Assembly (NCBI GenBank): GCA_017555695.1
Contig: JAFZFX010000051.1
Coordinates: forward strand, 17,725 to 81,724
DNA: 64,000 nt
Reading direction: 5' to 3'
From: Alistipes sp.
GTDB lineage: Bacteria; Bacteroidota; Bacteroidia; Bacteroidales; Rikenellaceae
The translations under genes were made by a program, and so were the position numbers. This document shows, piece after piece, positions 27,820-37,132 of the stretch (the first letter of the stretch is position 1; every line of letters starts with the position of its first letter). The notes under the pieces were generated by a model. That model searched no databases and had not been told where the DNA came from. It saw only the letters and a list, made by a program, of their open reading frames with translations.

Positions 27820-27827
27820 CAAAGATA
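27820..27827 (-). promoter_or_regulatory. Promoter -7 box for the GH5 unit
   Basis: TATCTTTG on the minus strand, 45 bases before the GH5 start. The -33 region is AT-rich without a clear TTG. Confidence 0.55.
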
Positions 27828-27903
27828 CGAAAAATAATTAATTTTAACTCTCTTCGCGCGGAATTATTCATCTGCAATACTTTACTTTCACAAAAAAATA
27901 TAT

Positions 27904-27911
27904 TACTTTTG
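27904..27911 (+). promoter_or_regulatory. Promoter -7 box for metK
   Basis: TACTTTTG fits TAnnTTTG and lies just before the SAM-II-like element, so the transcript would begin at its 5' edge. Confidence 0.6.
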
Positions 27912-27924
27912 CACCCGAAAATGA

Positions 27925-27972
27925 GGTGGAAGGATTTGGACTGCTTGCAACCACGAAAAAAATGCTAAACCA
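27925..27972 (+). promoter_or_regulatory. SAM-II riboswitch upstream of metK
   Basis: The segment carries the conserved blocks of the SAM-II (SAM-alpha) aptamer in order: GUGG (27926-27929), GGAUUUG (27932-27938), GCUUGCA (27943-27949), CCAC pairing back to GUGG (27951-27954), an A-rich linker and GCUAAA (27964-27969). The order and spacing are those of the known H-type pseudoknot. It would bind S-adenosylmethionine and lower metK expression. The aptamer ends about 70 bases before the metK ATG, farther than in the usual SAM-II arrangement where it covers the ribosome site. Confidence 0.8.
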
Positions 27973-27982
27973 GCACATTTAA
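27962..27982 (+). CDS. Six-codon upstream ORF overlapping the SAM-II core
   Basis: ATG at 27962 opens a frame reading MLNQHI and stops with TAA at 27980-27982. Its second codon lies in the conserved GCUAAA of the riboswitch. Because SAM-II elements normally hide a ribosome site placed right after the aptamer, this frame is what would be controlled directly. Whether it is translated is unknown; it may be chance. Confidence 0.25.
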   Translation: MLNQHI

Positions 27983-28042
27983 GTAATACGCCAGTCAATC
28001 TTCCATACTATAATTGTTTAACAGATTAAGAACTATTAAAGT

Positions 28043-29350
28043 ATGGCTTTTTTGTTTACATCAGAATCGGTGTCAGAGGGACATCCCGATAAGGTGTCGG
28101 ATCAGATTTCCGATGCTATCCTTGACGAGTTTCTTCGTCACGACTCACAGTCAAAAGTAGCTTGCGAGACATTGTGTACAACAGGTCTTGTTGTTGTATC
28201 GGGCGAGGTACGCTCTAACGCTTATGTAGATATTCAGAGTGTTGCACGCCGCGTAATCGACCGCATTGGCTACAACAAGAGCGAGTATCAGTTCGATGCA
28301 GCATCGTGCGGTATCCTGTCGGCTATTCACGAGCAGTCGTCAGATATCAACCAGGGTGTTGTACGCTCTTCAGAGGAGGAGCAGGGTGCAGGTGACCAGG
28401 GTATTATGTTCGGTTACGCCTGCAACGAGACACGCGAGCATATGCCCGCAACGCTCATTCTCTCGCATGTAATCCTTAAGGAGTTGGCTGTAATCCGCCG
28501 CGAGGGTGAGCAGATGACCTATCTGCGTCCCGACGCCAAGAGTCAGGTTACAATCGAGTACGATGAGGCTACAAACAAGCCCTTGCGAGTGCATACAATC
28601 GTTGTATCTACACAGCACGACGAGTTCATCAAGCCCACTGAGGGTCGCACAGAGAAGGAGGCCGAGGTGATGATGCAGCAGCAGATTCGTGAGGATGTGA
28701 AGAATATACTTATCCCCCGCGTGAAGGCTCGTCTGGAGCGCGCAGGTGACCACTTGGCTGAGCTTATCGGCGAGGAGTACATCTTGCATGTGAACCCCAC
28801 TGGCAAGTTCGTTATTGGTGGTCCTCACGGTGACACTGGCTTGACAGGTCGTAAGATTATCGTAGATACATACGGTGGTCGTGGTGCTCACGGTGGTGGT
28901 GCCTTCTCGGGTAAGGACTCATCGAAGGTGGACCGCTCGGCAGCCTATGCAGCGCGTCACATCGCAAAGAATATGGTAGCAGCAGGTGTTGCCGACCAGA
29001 TGTTGGTTCAGTTGAGCTATGCAATCGGTATCGCAGAGCCTCTGTCAATCTATGTTGATACATACGGTTCGAAGCGCCCCGCAGCATTGGAGGGTATGAC
29101 CGACGGCGACATCGCTCGTCACATCGGCAAGCTCTTCGACTTGCGTCCCGCAGCTATCGTTAAGCGTTTCGGCTTGAAGAATCCTATCTTCGAGGCTACC
29201 GCTTCGTATGGTCACTTCGGTAACCGCCCCTACACCAAGATGGAGAAGTTCATCGAGAATGGCGTGGAGGTTGAGCGCGAGGTTGAGTTCTTCGGCTGGG
29301 AGCGTCTGGATGCCGTTGAGCAGATCAAGGCAGAGTTTGGCCTCGAGTAG
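28043..29350 (+). CDS. metK: S-adenosylmethionine synthase
   Basis: MetK makes SAM from methionine and ATP. The 435-residue product starts [20 protein letters not shown], with the ATP-binding His in SEGHPDK, and continues with the [16 protein letters not shown]-type motif (here [16 protein letters not shown], about 112-127), the P-loop-like [13 protein letters not shown] and the [19 protein letters not shown] block. It is longer than the E. coli enzyme, as in other Bacteroidetes. The gene follows a SAM-II riboswitch, giving direct end-product feedback, and is closed by a strong terminator, so it is expressed alone. Confidence 0.97.
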   Translation: MAFLFTSESVSEGHPDKVSDQISDAILDEFLRHDSQSKVACETLCTTGLVVVSGEVRSNAYVDIQSVARRVIDRIGYNKSEYQFDAASCGILSAIHEQSSDINQGVVRSSEEEQGAGDQGIMFGYACNETREHMPATLILSHVILKELAVIRREGEQMTYLRPDAKSQVTIEYDEATNKPLRVHTIVVSTQHDEFIKPTEGRTEKEAEVMMQQQIREDVKNILIPRVKARLERAGDHLAELIGEEYILHVNPTGKFVIGGPHGDTGLTGRKIIVDTYGGRGAHGGGAFSGKDSSKVDRSAAYAARHIAKNMVAAGVADQMLVQLSYAIGIAEPLSIYVDTYGSKRPAALEGMTDGDIARHIGKLFDLRPAAIVKRFGLKNPIFEATASYGHFGNRPYTKMEKFIENGVEVEREVEFFGWERLDAVEQIKAEFGLE

Positions 29351-29374
29351 TAGGCTATCCGCTATAATACAGCA

Positions 29375-29410
29375 AAGGGGTTGTCCAATGAGTGTGTCGG
29401 ACAACCCCTT
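29375..29410 (+). terminator. Terminator after metK
   Basis: AAGGGGTTGTCC (29375-29386) pairs with GGACAACCCCTT (29399-29410), a 12-pair stem followed by ATTCTT. It can also end the minus-strand yhcH transcript. Confidence 0.85.
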
Positions 29411-29458
29411 ATTCTTGGAAATTGTATAACAAGAGCTATTCTTAGGCCCTCGGTACTC

Positions 29459-29908
29459 TTACAGCAAAATCTTGAAGATGCACTTCTTAACGCGACCGCT
29501 ACCGAGCATCGGAGCGTGACCATCCTCGGGATAGAGGATTGAGAACTGACCCTCGGCAACAGAGTAGAAGCACTGGGGAGTATCAGTGAAGAACTGCACA
29601 TCCTTCTGCTCATCGAAATCAGCCTCGGGCTGCTGACAATCCTTAATCTCGCTCCAGCCAAACTCCTCGGCGGGACCCTTCAGCAACAGCTGGATGTCGA
29701 TATACTTGCGGTGCAGCTCCAGACGAGCCTCACTGCGCTCCTTCAAGTCCAACTCCTGAACATTAACGAAAATGTTGTCGCCATCAATGTCGTGACGACC
29801 GCACTCCATCGCTGCCACATCGTGGCTGTCGATGAAATCAAACACCTGCTTAAAACGAGGATGCAACGCCTCGTAGCGTGCCTTGTTCTTCAATGAATCT
29901 AAAATCAT
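29459..29908 (-). CDS. YhcH/YjgK/YiaL family protein
   Basis: The 149-residue protein belongs to the YhcH/EbgC family (DUF386), beta-sandwich proteins tied to sugar metabolism, including sialic acid and beta-galactoside use. Family features are the ELHRKYIDIQLLLKGPAEEFGW block (read in two pieces around residues 65-85), DVQFFTDTPQCFYSV and the metal-binding YPEDGHAPM (about 125-133). Its substrate is unknown. It is the last gene of the long minus-strand run, six bases after an EEP-family gene, and the metK terminator serves as its end. Confidence 0.85.
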   Translation of the reverse strand: MILDSLKNKARYEALHPRFKQVFDFIDSHDVAAMECGRHDIDGDNIFVNVQELDLKERSEARLELHRKYIDIQLLLKGPAEEFGWSEIKDCQQPEADFDEQKDVQFFTDTPQCFYSVAEGQFSILYPEDGHAPMLGSGRVKKCIFKILL

Positions 29909-29914
29909 AATTCT

Positions 29915-31213
29915 CTATCTATTTTTGTTCAACTTCAATCTAACGACTACGGGGTGGTGGTCGGAGTAACCAACACTATTATCCACATCCAGATACTTGC
30001 CCGACAATGAATCTACTGCCACCTCGATGCCAGCCTCCAAAGCCTGCTGCGTGCTGGGCTTCGGCATACGGTTACCATAGCGGCGCACCAACACTGTGTC
30101 GCACTCTTCGCCACGACCCTTATAGCTCTGCTCCAATCCCCATGAGTCGATAACCTCGTAGGCTATAGGCTCAAACTCATCAGCGCAGAATACATAGTCG
30201 ATTCGCAACATATCAAAGAAGCCTCGGTAGGTATGCGAGAAGCCTCGGCCCACCTCGCGGAAGACATCGTTTAGTTCGTTGTTCACCTGACGCGCAGTAT
30301 AGGAGATAGGCGTATCATTAAAATCTCCACACACAATCACGGGATAGGGCGATAGCTTGACCATCTCAACCAAAGTATCCACCTGGTCAGCACGAGCAAT
30401 ATTGTTCTCGGCCAGACGGCTCACCATATTACGCAATTCATTCTCCGTAGTGCTATCTTCTAAGAAAAGGTAGTCCTCGATATAGGCGCTATCTGTCTTA
30501 CGGATGGTAGTAGAGTGAAGGTGAGTATTAAAGACCCTGATGGTATCATCGCGCAGAGCTATATCGGCCCACAGAAAATTCTTCATCGTATCGATTCGCT
30601 GCGCCTTGATAATGGGGTATTTACTATAGATGGCGGGACTAAGATTCACCTTTGAGAGTGAGTGCGGCATAGGCTTGAGTTTCAAGTCCAGCAGCAGTGA
30701 GTCGGCCATTGCACTGAAACCCATCTCCTGAAAGCAGACGATATCGGGGTTTACACTACGGATAACCTCAACAATCGAGTCCAAGCACTTGGCACGGTTG
30801 TCATCTATAAAGCTACGCACATTATAGCTCATTATCTTTATCTCGCCTCGCTCGGTTGCGGGCTGACCATAGCTACGACGCAACTCGACATTATAGAACG
30901 AAGATACACTCGGCAGACCAATCAGCGCCAACACAATTATCGGGATAGCAATCAGCACTCTCCATCGGGCAATCCAATAGAGCATCAAGACCAACACCGC
31001 AGCATAGGTAAACGGAGCAACGATACCCAGCGTGGATAACTCGCCAAGGTGTTCGGGGTGTACAGCAGGGACAAAGAGCGTCAGTATGAACAAGGCCACA
31101 ACAGCCAAGGTCACAATCAGCATCACACCATCGAGCAATATACCCAGCACCGAGCGGCCACCCTTTCTGCGTCGCTCTGCACCGTATGTCGTTTTATAAT
31201 ACTCTGCTGCCAT
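29915..31213 (-). CDS. Membrane-anchored endonuclease/exonuclease/phosphatase family protein
   Basis: The 432-residue protein has three N-terminal membrane segments (about 22-48, 62-80, 85-102) and a C-terminal EEP domain. Motifs of the fold are KIMSYNVRSF (about 123-132), CFQEMGF with the metal-binding Glu, VICGDFNDTP (about 291-300) and YSDHHPVVV near the C-terminus. EEP enzymes cleave phosphodiesters in nucleic acids or lipids; the domain should face the periplasm, so a lipid or extracellular DNA substrate is possible. It lies 21 bases after the rhomboid gene, a pairing commonly seen in Bacteroidales. Confidence 0.85.
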   Translation of the reverse strand: MAAEYYKTTYGAERRRKGGRSVLGILLDGVMLIVTLAVVALFILTLFVPAVHPEHLGELSTLGIVAPFTYAAVLVLMLYWIARWRVLIAIPIIVLALIGLPSVSSFYNVELRRSYGQPATERGEIKIMSYNVRSFIDDNRAKCLDSIVEVIRSVNPDIVCFQEMGFSAMADSLLLDLKLKPMPHSLSKVNLSPAIYSKYPIIKAQRIDTMKNFLWADIALRDDTIRVFNTHLHSTTIRKTDSAYIEDYLFLEDSTTENELRNMVSRLAENNIARADQVDTLVEMVKLSPYPVIVCGDFNDTPISYTARQVNNELNDVFREVGRGFSHTYRGFFDMLRIDYVFCADEFEPIAYEVIDSWGLEQSYKGRGEECDTVLVRRYGNRMPKPSTQQALEAGIEVAVDSLSGKYLDVDNSVGYSDHHPVVVRLKLNKNR

Positions 31214-31234
31214 TATCGAGTGAAGATAGGTCTG

Positions 31235-31894
31235 TTAGAAAAAAATCTTGCGTTTCTTGCGCCACCAATAGAGCAGGGCAAAGCCCCATATCATACCACC
31301 CAAGTGTGCAAAGTGAGCCACACCAGCCTGATAGCCCGACACTCCGAAGAGCAACTCGACCAAGCCATAGATGAGTACAAACCATTTTGCCTTAAGCACA
31401 ACGGGCGGAAACATAAGCATTATTCGATTGTTGGGATGCAACACACCAAAGGCCAGCAACAAGCCAAAGACCGCACCCGATGCACCAACCGTAGGTATAG
31501 CCAGCAATCGTGACGCGAGGTAAGGGCCTGACGACTCGAGCATATGGGCATACTCGGCATAAGCTACGCCCAACTGAATGAGAGCTGCACCGACACCACA
31601 CACCATATAGTATGTAAAAAACTTCTGCGAGCCCAACTCCATCTCCAGCGTACGGCCGAACATCCACAACGCGAACATATTGAAGAACAAGTGCGACACA
31701 CCGCCGTGCAGGAACATATATGTAAACACCTGGTAGCTGTGGAACAGCGGACCTGCAGCATTGAACAAGGCAAAGCGCTCGATGATGGCATCACCAAAGG
31801 GCAACAGCGTAGTTGCCAGCATTGCCACGCAGTTGGCGATAATCAGATTTTTGACCACCGGAGGGGTCGTAGGTCTACTATATTGTTGATACAT
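31235..31894 (-). CDS. Rhomboid family intramembrane serine protease
   Basis: The 219-residue protein has about six membrane helices. The catalytic Ser lies in VGASGAVFGLL (about 132-142), the His in AHLGGMIWGF near 193, and the conserved WR-like loop is represented by GRTLEMELGSQKFF. Rhomboids cut membrane-anchored proteins; the substrate here is unknown. It starts 12 bases after mutL and is followed by the EEP-family gene, so the three are almost certainly co-transcribed. Confidence 0.9.
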   Translation of the reverse strand: MYQQYSRPTTPPVVKNLIIANCVAMLATTLLPFGDAIIERFALFNAAGPLFHSYQVFTYMFLHGGVSHLFFNMFALWMFGRTLEMELGSQKFFTYYMVCGVGAALIQLGVAYAEYAHMLESSGPYLASRLLAIPTVGASGAVFGLLLAFGVLHPNNRIMLMFPPVVLKAKWFVLIYGLVELLFGVSGYQAGVAHFAHLGGMIWGFALLYWWRKKRKIFF

Positions 31895-31906
31895 TGTAAT
31901 CTACAT

Positions 31907-33988
31907 TTAACTTAACTTGGTTTTCAACTCCTGAAGCGTCATTTCGCTCATAATCATCTTACCCGAAGGCGAGTAAGTATAGTTCCCGCACACGCTCAGC
32001 TCACGGAGCAGATACTCGGCCTCCTCCTTGGCTATCACGCGGCCCATTGTACGACTACCTCTTACGGCCATCACGCACACCATCTCCTCGCGCATACGCT
32101 CAACGGCACTACCCGACTGGGCAACCTCCTGCAATAGGTCATACAGCAGCGTATCGGCCTGCTCACCAACCGTCGAAGAGGGAATGCCCGCAAGCTCTAC
32201 CCTGCCGTCTGAGGCCAACACCATATCGAAGCCCAACGCAGCGAACTCAACCTGATGCTCCTCCAGCAGCTGATACTCCTCGTCGCCGAGGGTCAGCATC
32301 TCGGGGAAGAGCAACTTCTGCGAGGGACATCCGCCACTGCGCATCATTGCCATATAACCGTCGTAAAGCACACGCTCCTTGGCACGGCGCAAATCGACAA
32401 CCATAGCCCTACCCGACGACATCGCCACAGCATAACCGCCACCTATCGGCATTACATCCTCAAACGAGAGTGCCTCACTATGCAACAGCGTCTGCTGTAC
32501 AGCTTGCTCGGTGGGGGTGAAGTCGAGGTGACTCTCCTCATCCATCGACCACATACTTGTCATACCCGACCTTATCTCACGATAGCCACCATCTTCGATG
32601 GGTTGTGGTTCGGCATCCAGACCGAACTCCGAGATAGCGGAGATATCCGACCACGACACATCCTTTAGGCGGGGCATATCCATCGGCTCATTCTCCTCCA
32701 CCTGGGGCATCCAGCTTGCGCCACCACCTATTGACGAGACGAACTCACGCATAGGCTTTGCGGGCGAGGATGGGGCAGATGAAGCAGAAGAGGGTATCAC
32801 GCTATCGTCTGTGGCCAACTCGTCGTGTATTATACTATCGTCAAAATCATCCGACGGCACCGAGGCGTAATCCTCGCTGAAGGGGTTGTAGTTATCGTTA
32901 GTGGTCGAGCGTGGCTCGGGGTAAATAGTATCGGGCGACACACTACCCAAAACGGGAATGTCGATAGCCACCTGGTCGAAATCCATCATCGCCACATTAC
33001 CACTCTTGGCCAATGTGCTACGCACCGCAGCGTGGATAATCTGGTTCACATCCTCGGCATCGGCAAATCGCACCTCGGTCTTATGAGGTGATACATTGAC
33101 ATCCACCCTTTCGGCATCAACCGTTAGGTAGAGGAAATATGAGGGCGTACACTTCTCGGGAATTAGCTTCTCGTAGGCACGCATTATGGCGCGATAAATC
33201 TGCGGTGACTGGAAATAACGACCATTCACGAAGATATATTGCTCGTTATTGAGTTTCTTTGCGGCCGAGGGACGACCCACATAGCCCGCAATCTTCACAA
33301 TCGAGGTATCGACGGCAACCTCCAACAAATTGCGCTTGATATGACGACCCACCACATCGATGATGCGCTCCATCAGAGTTGTTGCTGGGAGCGTAAGGAT
33401 GGGCATATCGTTTGACAGCAACTCACACTTAACCTGAGGATTACACAGCGCTACGCGTTTGAACTCGCGCTTGATTTTGGCTACAATCTTTGTCCTATCG
33501 CTACTAAACTTGCGGCGTGCGGGGGCTGTATAGAAGAGGTTTCGCACCAAGAACTGCGACCCTACAGGGCACATTATGGGGTTTTGCGAGATGAACTCTC
33601 CACCATTTACAATCGTCACCGTACCAATCTCGTCGGTGGCCTGACGCGTACGCAACTCCACCTGTGCAACTGCCGCAATAGAGGCCAACGCCTCACCTCG
33701 GAAGCCGAAGGTGTTGAGTCGATAGATATCGTCAAAACTCTTTATCTTACTTGTGGCGTGTCTGTCGAATGCCATACGGGCATCCATAGGCGACATACCA
33801 CAGCCGTCATCGACAATCTGCAATAACTCCAGACCAGCATTACGATAGTTCACCACGACAGACTTCGCGCCGGCATCGATGGCGTTCTCCATCATCTCCT
33901 TAACGACAGACGACGGACTCTCGACCACCTCACCAGCGGCAATCTGGTTGGCAACAATCTCGGGTAATAATCTGATTTTATTCTCCAT
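31907..33988 (-). CDS. mutL: DNA mismatch repair protein MutL
   Basis: The 693-residue protein has the GHKL ATPase N-terminus with NAIDAGAKSV (about 36-45), VDDGCGMSPMDA, and GFRGEALASI, then a linker of about 100 low-complexity residues (about 345-480) and a dimerisation domain. Canonical endonuclease MutLs carry DQHAxxERxxYE and CPHGRP in that domain; here the matching places read DLRRAKERVLYD and YSPSGKM, so the usual metal ligands appear altered. It may be non-nucleolytic or a lineage form. It precedes the rhomboid gene by 12 bases and follows a small membrane protein gene after 74 bases. Confidence 0.95.
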   Translation of the reverse strand: MENKIRLLPEIVANQIAAGEVVESPSSVVKEMMENAIDAGAKSVVVNYRNAGLELLQIVDDGCGMSPMDARMAFDRHATSKIKSFDDIYRLNTFGFRGEALASIAAVAQVELRTRQATDEIGTVTIVNGGEFISQNPIMCPVGSQFLVRNLFYTAPARRKFSSDRTKIVAKIKREFKRVALCNPQVKCELLSNDMPILTLPATTLMERIIDVVGRHIKRNLLEVAVDTSIVKIAGYVGRPSAAKKLNNEQYIFVNGRYFQSPQIYRAIMRAYEKLIPEKCTPSYFLYLTVDAERVDVNVSPHKTEVRFADAEDVNQIIHAAVRSTLAKSGNVAMMDFDQVAIDIPVLGSVSPDTIYPEPRSTTNDNYNPFSEDYASVPSDDFDDSIIHDELATDDSVIPSSASSAPSSPAKPMREFVSSIGGGASWMPQVEENEPMDMPRLKDVSWSDISAISEFGLDAEPQPIEDGGYREIRSGMTSMWSMDEESHLDFTPTEQAVQQTLLHSEALSFEDVMPIGGGYAVAMSSGRAMVVDLRRAKERVLYDGYMAMMRSGGCPSQKLLFPEMLTLGDEEYQLLEEHQVEFAALGFDMVLASDGRVELAGIPSSTVGEQADTLLYDLLQEVAQSGSAVERMREEMVCVMAVRGSRTMGRVIAKEEAEYLLRELSVCGNYTYSPSGKMIMSEMTLQELKTKLS

Positions 33989-34062
33989 CTACACTTGTTG
34001 GGTTATCGCGGCCACGCACTTAAATAGTGCAACAGCCACATTGTCTTAACGGCTTAAAAAAA

Positions 34063-34506
34063 TTACTCCTCCACAATCACAATCTCGTCGCCCTCCTGAT
34101 AATCGTTGGGCACGATGATGATGGGTGCATAGGGGTCAAACTCCTCTACATCACGCTCCTGCTGCGTAACGGCACTCGATGGTTTATCATTCGTCGCCAT
34201 ATCTACGATGGCAGCAATACGAGGCACAAGGATGTATATGAATAGAAACAGCAACATTACGCCTGCGCCCAATGCCCACATTCTCATCTTGGTGCTATTG
34301 CTCTTATTATCCTCGGCAGCACGCGCCAGACGCGCTTCGCGCTTGGCCTGAATATATTTGCCTGGAGTGTACTCTCCGTTATCGTCCAATCTATCTCCAC
34401 GCAACTCCTGACGACGGCGCTCACGCTCCTCCTTGGCGGGATCGTAATAGCGCGGCGTATAGTTAAACTTGTTGGCGTGGCGCTTGTGAGGCGTAAATAT
34501 TCCCAT
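34063..34506 (-). CDS. Small membrane protein of unknown function
   Basis: The 147-residue protein has a very charged N-terminal half (Lys, Arg and Glu rich, cytoplasmic; residues 1-72), one membrane helix (about 75-97, MWALGAGVMLLFLFIYILV) and an acidic C-terminal tail ending EGDEIVIVEE. I recognise no domain. The placement between dnaJ (45-base gap) and mutL (74-base gap) in the same direction suggests co-transcription. Similar short proteins ahead of mutL occur in Bacteroidales, so it may be a conserved lineage gene. Confidence 0.7.
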   Translation of the reverse strand: MGIFTPHKRHANKFNYTPRYYDPAKEERERRRQELRGDRLDDNGEYTPGKYIQAKREARLARAAEDNKSNSTKMRMWALGAGVMLLFLFIYILVPRIAAIVDMATNDKPSSAVTQQERDVEEFDPYAPIIIVPNDYQEGDEIVIVEE

Positions 34507-34551
34507 AACTGTATTGTTTTATTGCTTTCTACAAACCGTGAAGTCCTCTCT

Positions 34552-35706
34552 CTATCGGAAGAAACTTCTCATTCTCTCAAAAATATTCTGCTTATCGACG
34601 CTCTCGGCCTTCTTGAAGTGAGGCATCTCGGCCAACTTCTCGACAAGGCGCTTCTCCTCGGCGTTCAGAGTGTCGGGGATAGTGATGTCCACAACAATCA
34701 TAATATCGCCTCGGCCATAGCCATTCACATCGGGCAGACCCTTGCCACGCAGACGCAACACCTTACCAGCGTGCGTACCCGCAGCAATTTTAATCTTCAC
34801 GCGACCATCAATCGTGGGCACCTCGACCTCACCACCCAACAAGCAGGTAGTAACAGGCAGGTTAAGGTTGTGGATCAAATCGTTGCCATCGCGTACCAAT
34901 TCGGGGTTGCGCTCCTCCTCAATCATCACGAGCAGGTCGCCATTGACTCCACCCTGGCGGGCAGCATTACCCTTACCCGATACGGTAACGGCCATACCCT
35001 CGCCTACGCCTGCAGGAATCTTAATCTCTACAACCTCGTCACCACGCACTACGCCCTCGCCCGAACACTTGTCGCACTTGGCCGTAATGATTTTACCTGA
35101 ACCGTTACAAGTGGGACATACGCCCTGCGTCTGCATACGGCCAAAGAATGTATTTTCTACGCGAGTGACATAGCCCGCACCATTACAAGTCGAGCAGGTT
35201 GCATACGACGACGAGTCCTTCGCACCCGAGCCACCGCACTTGTCACAAGCAATAGTCTTGCTAATCTTGAGCTTCTTGGTTGTGCCGTTGGCAATCTCCT
35301 GAAGCGTAAGTTTTACCTTCACACGAATGTCGCTACCACGATTAACTCGCTGGCCACCACCTCGTGACGAGAAACCGCCGAAGTGACCACCGAAGATATC
35401 GCCGAACTGCGAGAAGATATCCTCCATAGAGAAGCCTCCACCGCCGAAGCCACCAAAGCCACCGCCACCAGCGGCACCGCTCATACCTGCGTGACCGAAC
35501 TTATCGTAACGGGCGCGCTTCTCCTCATTCGACAACACATCGTAAGCCTCGGCTGCCTCCTTGAACTTCTCCTCGGCCTCTGCATTTCCCGGGTTCTTGT
35601 CGGGATGGTATTTGATTGCGGCTTTGCGATAAGCCTTCTTTATCTCATCAGCATTGGCGTTACGCTCAACGCCTAACACCTCATAATAATCCCTTTTTTC
35701 TGACAT
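34552..35706 (-). CDS. dnaJ: Chaperone DnaJ
   Basis: The 384-residue co-chaperone stimulates DnaK ATP hydrolysis. It has the J domain with HPDKNPG (about 32-38), a glycine/phenylalanine-rich region (about 75-110), four zinc-binding repeats ([32 protein letters not shown]) and the C-terminal substrate domain. All are complete. It follows grpE by 40 bases; dnaK and hrcA are not in the window. I see no CIRCE element in the gap upstream of grpE. Confidence 0.97.
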   Translation of the reverse strand: MSEKRDYYEVLGVERNANADEIKKAYRKAAIKYHPDKNPGNAEAEEKFKEAAEAYDVLSNEEKRARYDKFGHAGMSGAAGGGGFGGFGGGGFSMEDIFSQFGDIFGGHFGGFSSRGGGQRVNRGSDIRVKVKLTLQEIANGTTKKLKISKTIACDKCGGSGAKDSSSYATCSTCNGAGYVTRVENTFFGRMQTQGVCPTCNGSGKIITAKCDKCSGEGVVRGDEVVEIKIPAGVGEGMAVTVSGKGNAARQGGVNGDLLVMIEEERNPELVRDGNDLIHNLNLPVTTCLLGGEVEVPTIDGRVKIKIAAGTHAGKVLRLRGKGLPDVNGYGRGDIMIVVDITIPDTLNAEEKRLVEKLAEMPHFKKAESVDKQNIFERMRSFFR

Positions 35707-35746
35707 CTTATCTCTACTATCCTAATTCTTTATTCATCGGTGGAGA

Positions 35747-36379
35747 TTACTCGCCCACCACTACTTTAGCATAACGCAACACCTTGTCGCCCAACATATA
35801 ACCACGCTGAACAACATCGATTACCTTACCCTTGTTATCCTCGCCAGCAGCAAAGCGGGCAACGGCCTCGTGGAAATCGGCGTTGAACTCCAGACCCACA
35901 GCCTCAATCTCGGTTACATTCTTCTGCTTGAGAGCCTCCTCGAACTTCTGCATTACCAGACGCTCGCCCTCACGCAAAGCTGCGATATCGTCGCTCTTCT
36001 CTGATGCGGCAACAGCACGGTGTACATCGTCCAGCACCGAGAGCATACTCTTCAACACATCGGCACCACCGCTCGCTACGAGGTCCATCTTCTCGCGCAA
36101 AGTACGCTTGCGATAGTTATCGAACTCCGCCTGCAGACGCATATATTTATCTCGCCAGATAGCAATCACCTCCTCGGGTGTAGGCTCTGCGGCACCACTC
36201 TGCTCGTCGGCACCACCCTCCTCTGCCATAGTGTCAGAGTTAGAAGTCTGCTCATCTGCCATATTGTCACACGATTGGCCCTCATTCGACGGATTAGCCT
36301 CTCCGCCGTTGATACCATCCTGCTCTCCAATCTCCTGATTAACAACTTTTTCCTGTGTCATATCTTTATTGTTTTTCAT
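35747..36379 (-). CDS. grpE: Nucleotide exchange factor GrpE
   Basis: GrpE releases ADP from DnaK. The 210-residue product has an acidic, disordered N-terminus (1-70), a long helix around DKYMRLQAEFDNYRKRT (about 87-103) and the C-terminal beta domain ending in the typical GDKVLRYAKVVVGE. ATG at 36379 gives MKNNKDMTQ; an internal ATG six codons later is also possible. It pairs with dnaJ and follows a methyltransferase gene by 36 bases in the long minus-strand run. Confidence 0.95.
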   Translation of the reverse strand: MKNNKDMTQEKVVNQEIGEQDGINGGEANPSNEGQSCDNMADEQTSNSDTMAEEGGADEQSGAAEPTPEEVIAIWRDKYMRLQAEFDNYRKRTLREKMDLVASGGADVLKSMLSVLDDVHRAVAASEKSDDIAALREGERLVMQKFEEALKQKNVTEIEAVGLEFNADFHEAVARFAAGEDNKGKVIDVVQRGYMLGDKVLRYAKVVVGE

Positions 36380-36415
36380 ATTTCTACTATATTTTGAGCA
36401 AATTATATGCCCAAC

Positions 36416-37132
36416 TTATCCTATGATAAAAATGGTCGGTCGCTTGGCTATATCGGGCAGACCACGCTTGCGCCACTCGGCAACGGTGAGCGTGAGAATC
36501 AACTCCTCGGGCGAAGTGATATCGCACGCAATGGTAAGACGCGACTCCGAGCCACACACTGCGAATATCTGCTCAGCCAACTTCACATTACGGTAGGGAG
36601 CCTCGATGAATATCTGCGACTGATGCTCGACCTGCGCACGGCGCTCCAGCGACTTGAGAGCCTTTGCTCGCTCCTGGGGCTTGATGGGCAGATAACCGTT
36701 AAATGCAAACGACTGACCGTTGAGTCCCGATGCCATCATAGCAAGCAGGATAGACGACGGGCCAACGAGCGGCACCACCTTGATACCCTTGCGGTGGCAA
36801 GCCTCCACAACCAATGCTCCAGGGTCGGCTACACCGGGGACACCTGCTTCTGAGATAACACCCGCAGATCGCCCCTTGAGGATAGGCTCTACCATCTGCT
36901 CGATAGCACGGCCAGCAATGGTGTGCTCGTTGAGTTCTACAAACTCCAACTCATCAATCTTGCGCGCCACCTTAGCCTTCGAAAGGAAGCGTCGTGCCGA
37001 ACGCACATTCTCAACAATGTAGTAGTCCAACGAATCTATCACCCGCTTGTTTCCCTGTGGCAATACATCCGCCATATCCGATTCGTCCGATATAGGACAC
37101 GGAATCATATATAATACTCCCTTTTCAGCCAT
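36416..37132 (-). CDS. Tetrapyrrole-methylase-fold SAM-dependent methyltransferase, RsmI-like
   Basis: The 238-residue protein has the two-domain tetrapyrrole methylase fold shared by RsmI. Visible signatures are the N-terminal LYMIPCPISDES strand, ISEAGVPGVADPGALVVEAC (about 92-111), and VGPSSILLAMMASGL (about 122-136), which bind SAM. RsmI 2'-O-methylates C1402 of 16S rRNA, but this protein is shorter in the N-terminal region and diverges there, so it is more likely the second Bacteroidetes paralogue of unknown substrate. Its ATG overlaps the murF-alr stop by one base (TAATG), implying translational coupling. Confidence 0.85.
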   Translation of the reverse strand: MAEKGVLYMIPCPISDESDMADVLPQGNKRVIDSLDYYIVENVRSARRFLSKAKVARKIDELEFVELNEHTIAGRAIEQMVEPILKGRSAGVISEAGVPGVADPGALVVEACHRKGIKVVPLVGPSSILLAMMASGLNGQSFAFNGYLPIKPQERAKALKSLERRAQVEHQSQIFIEAPYRNVKLAEQIFAVCGSESRLTIACDITSPEELILTLTVAEWRKRGLPDIAKRPTIFIIG

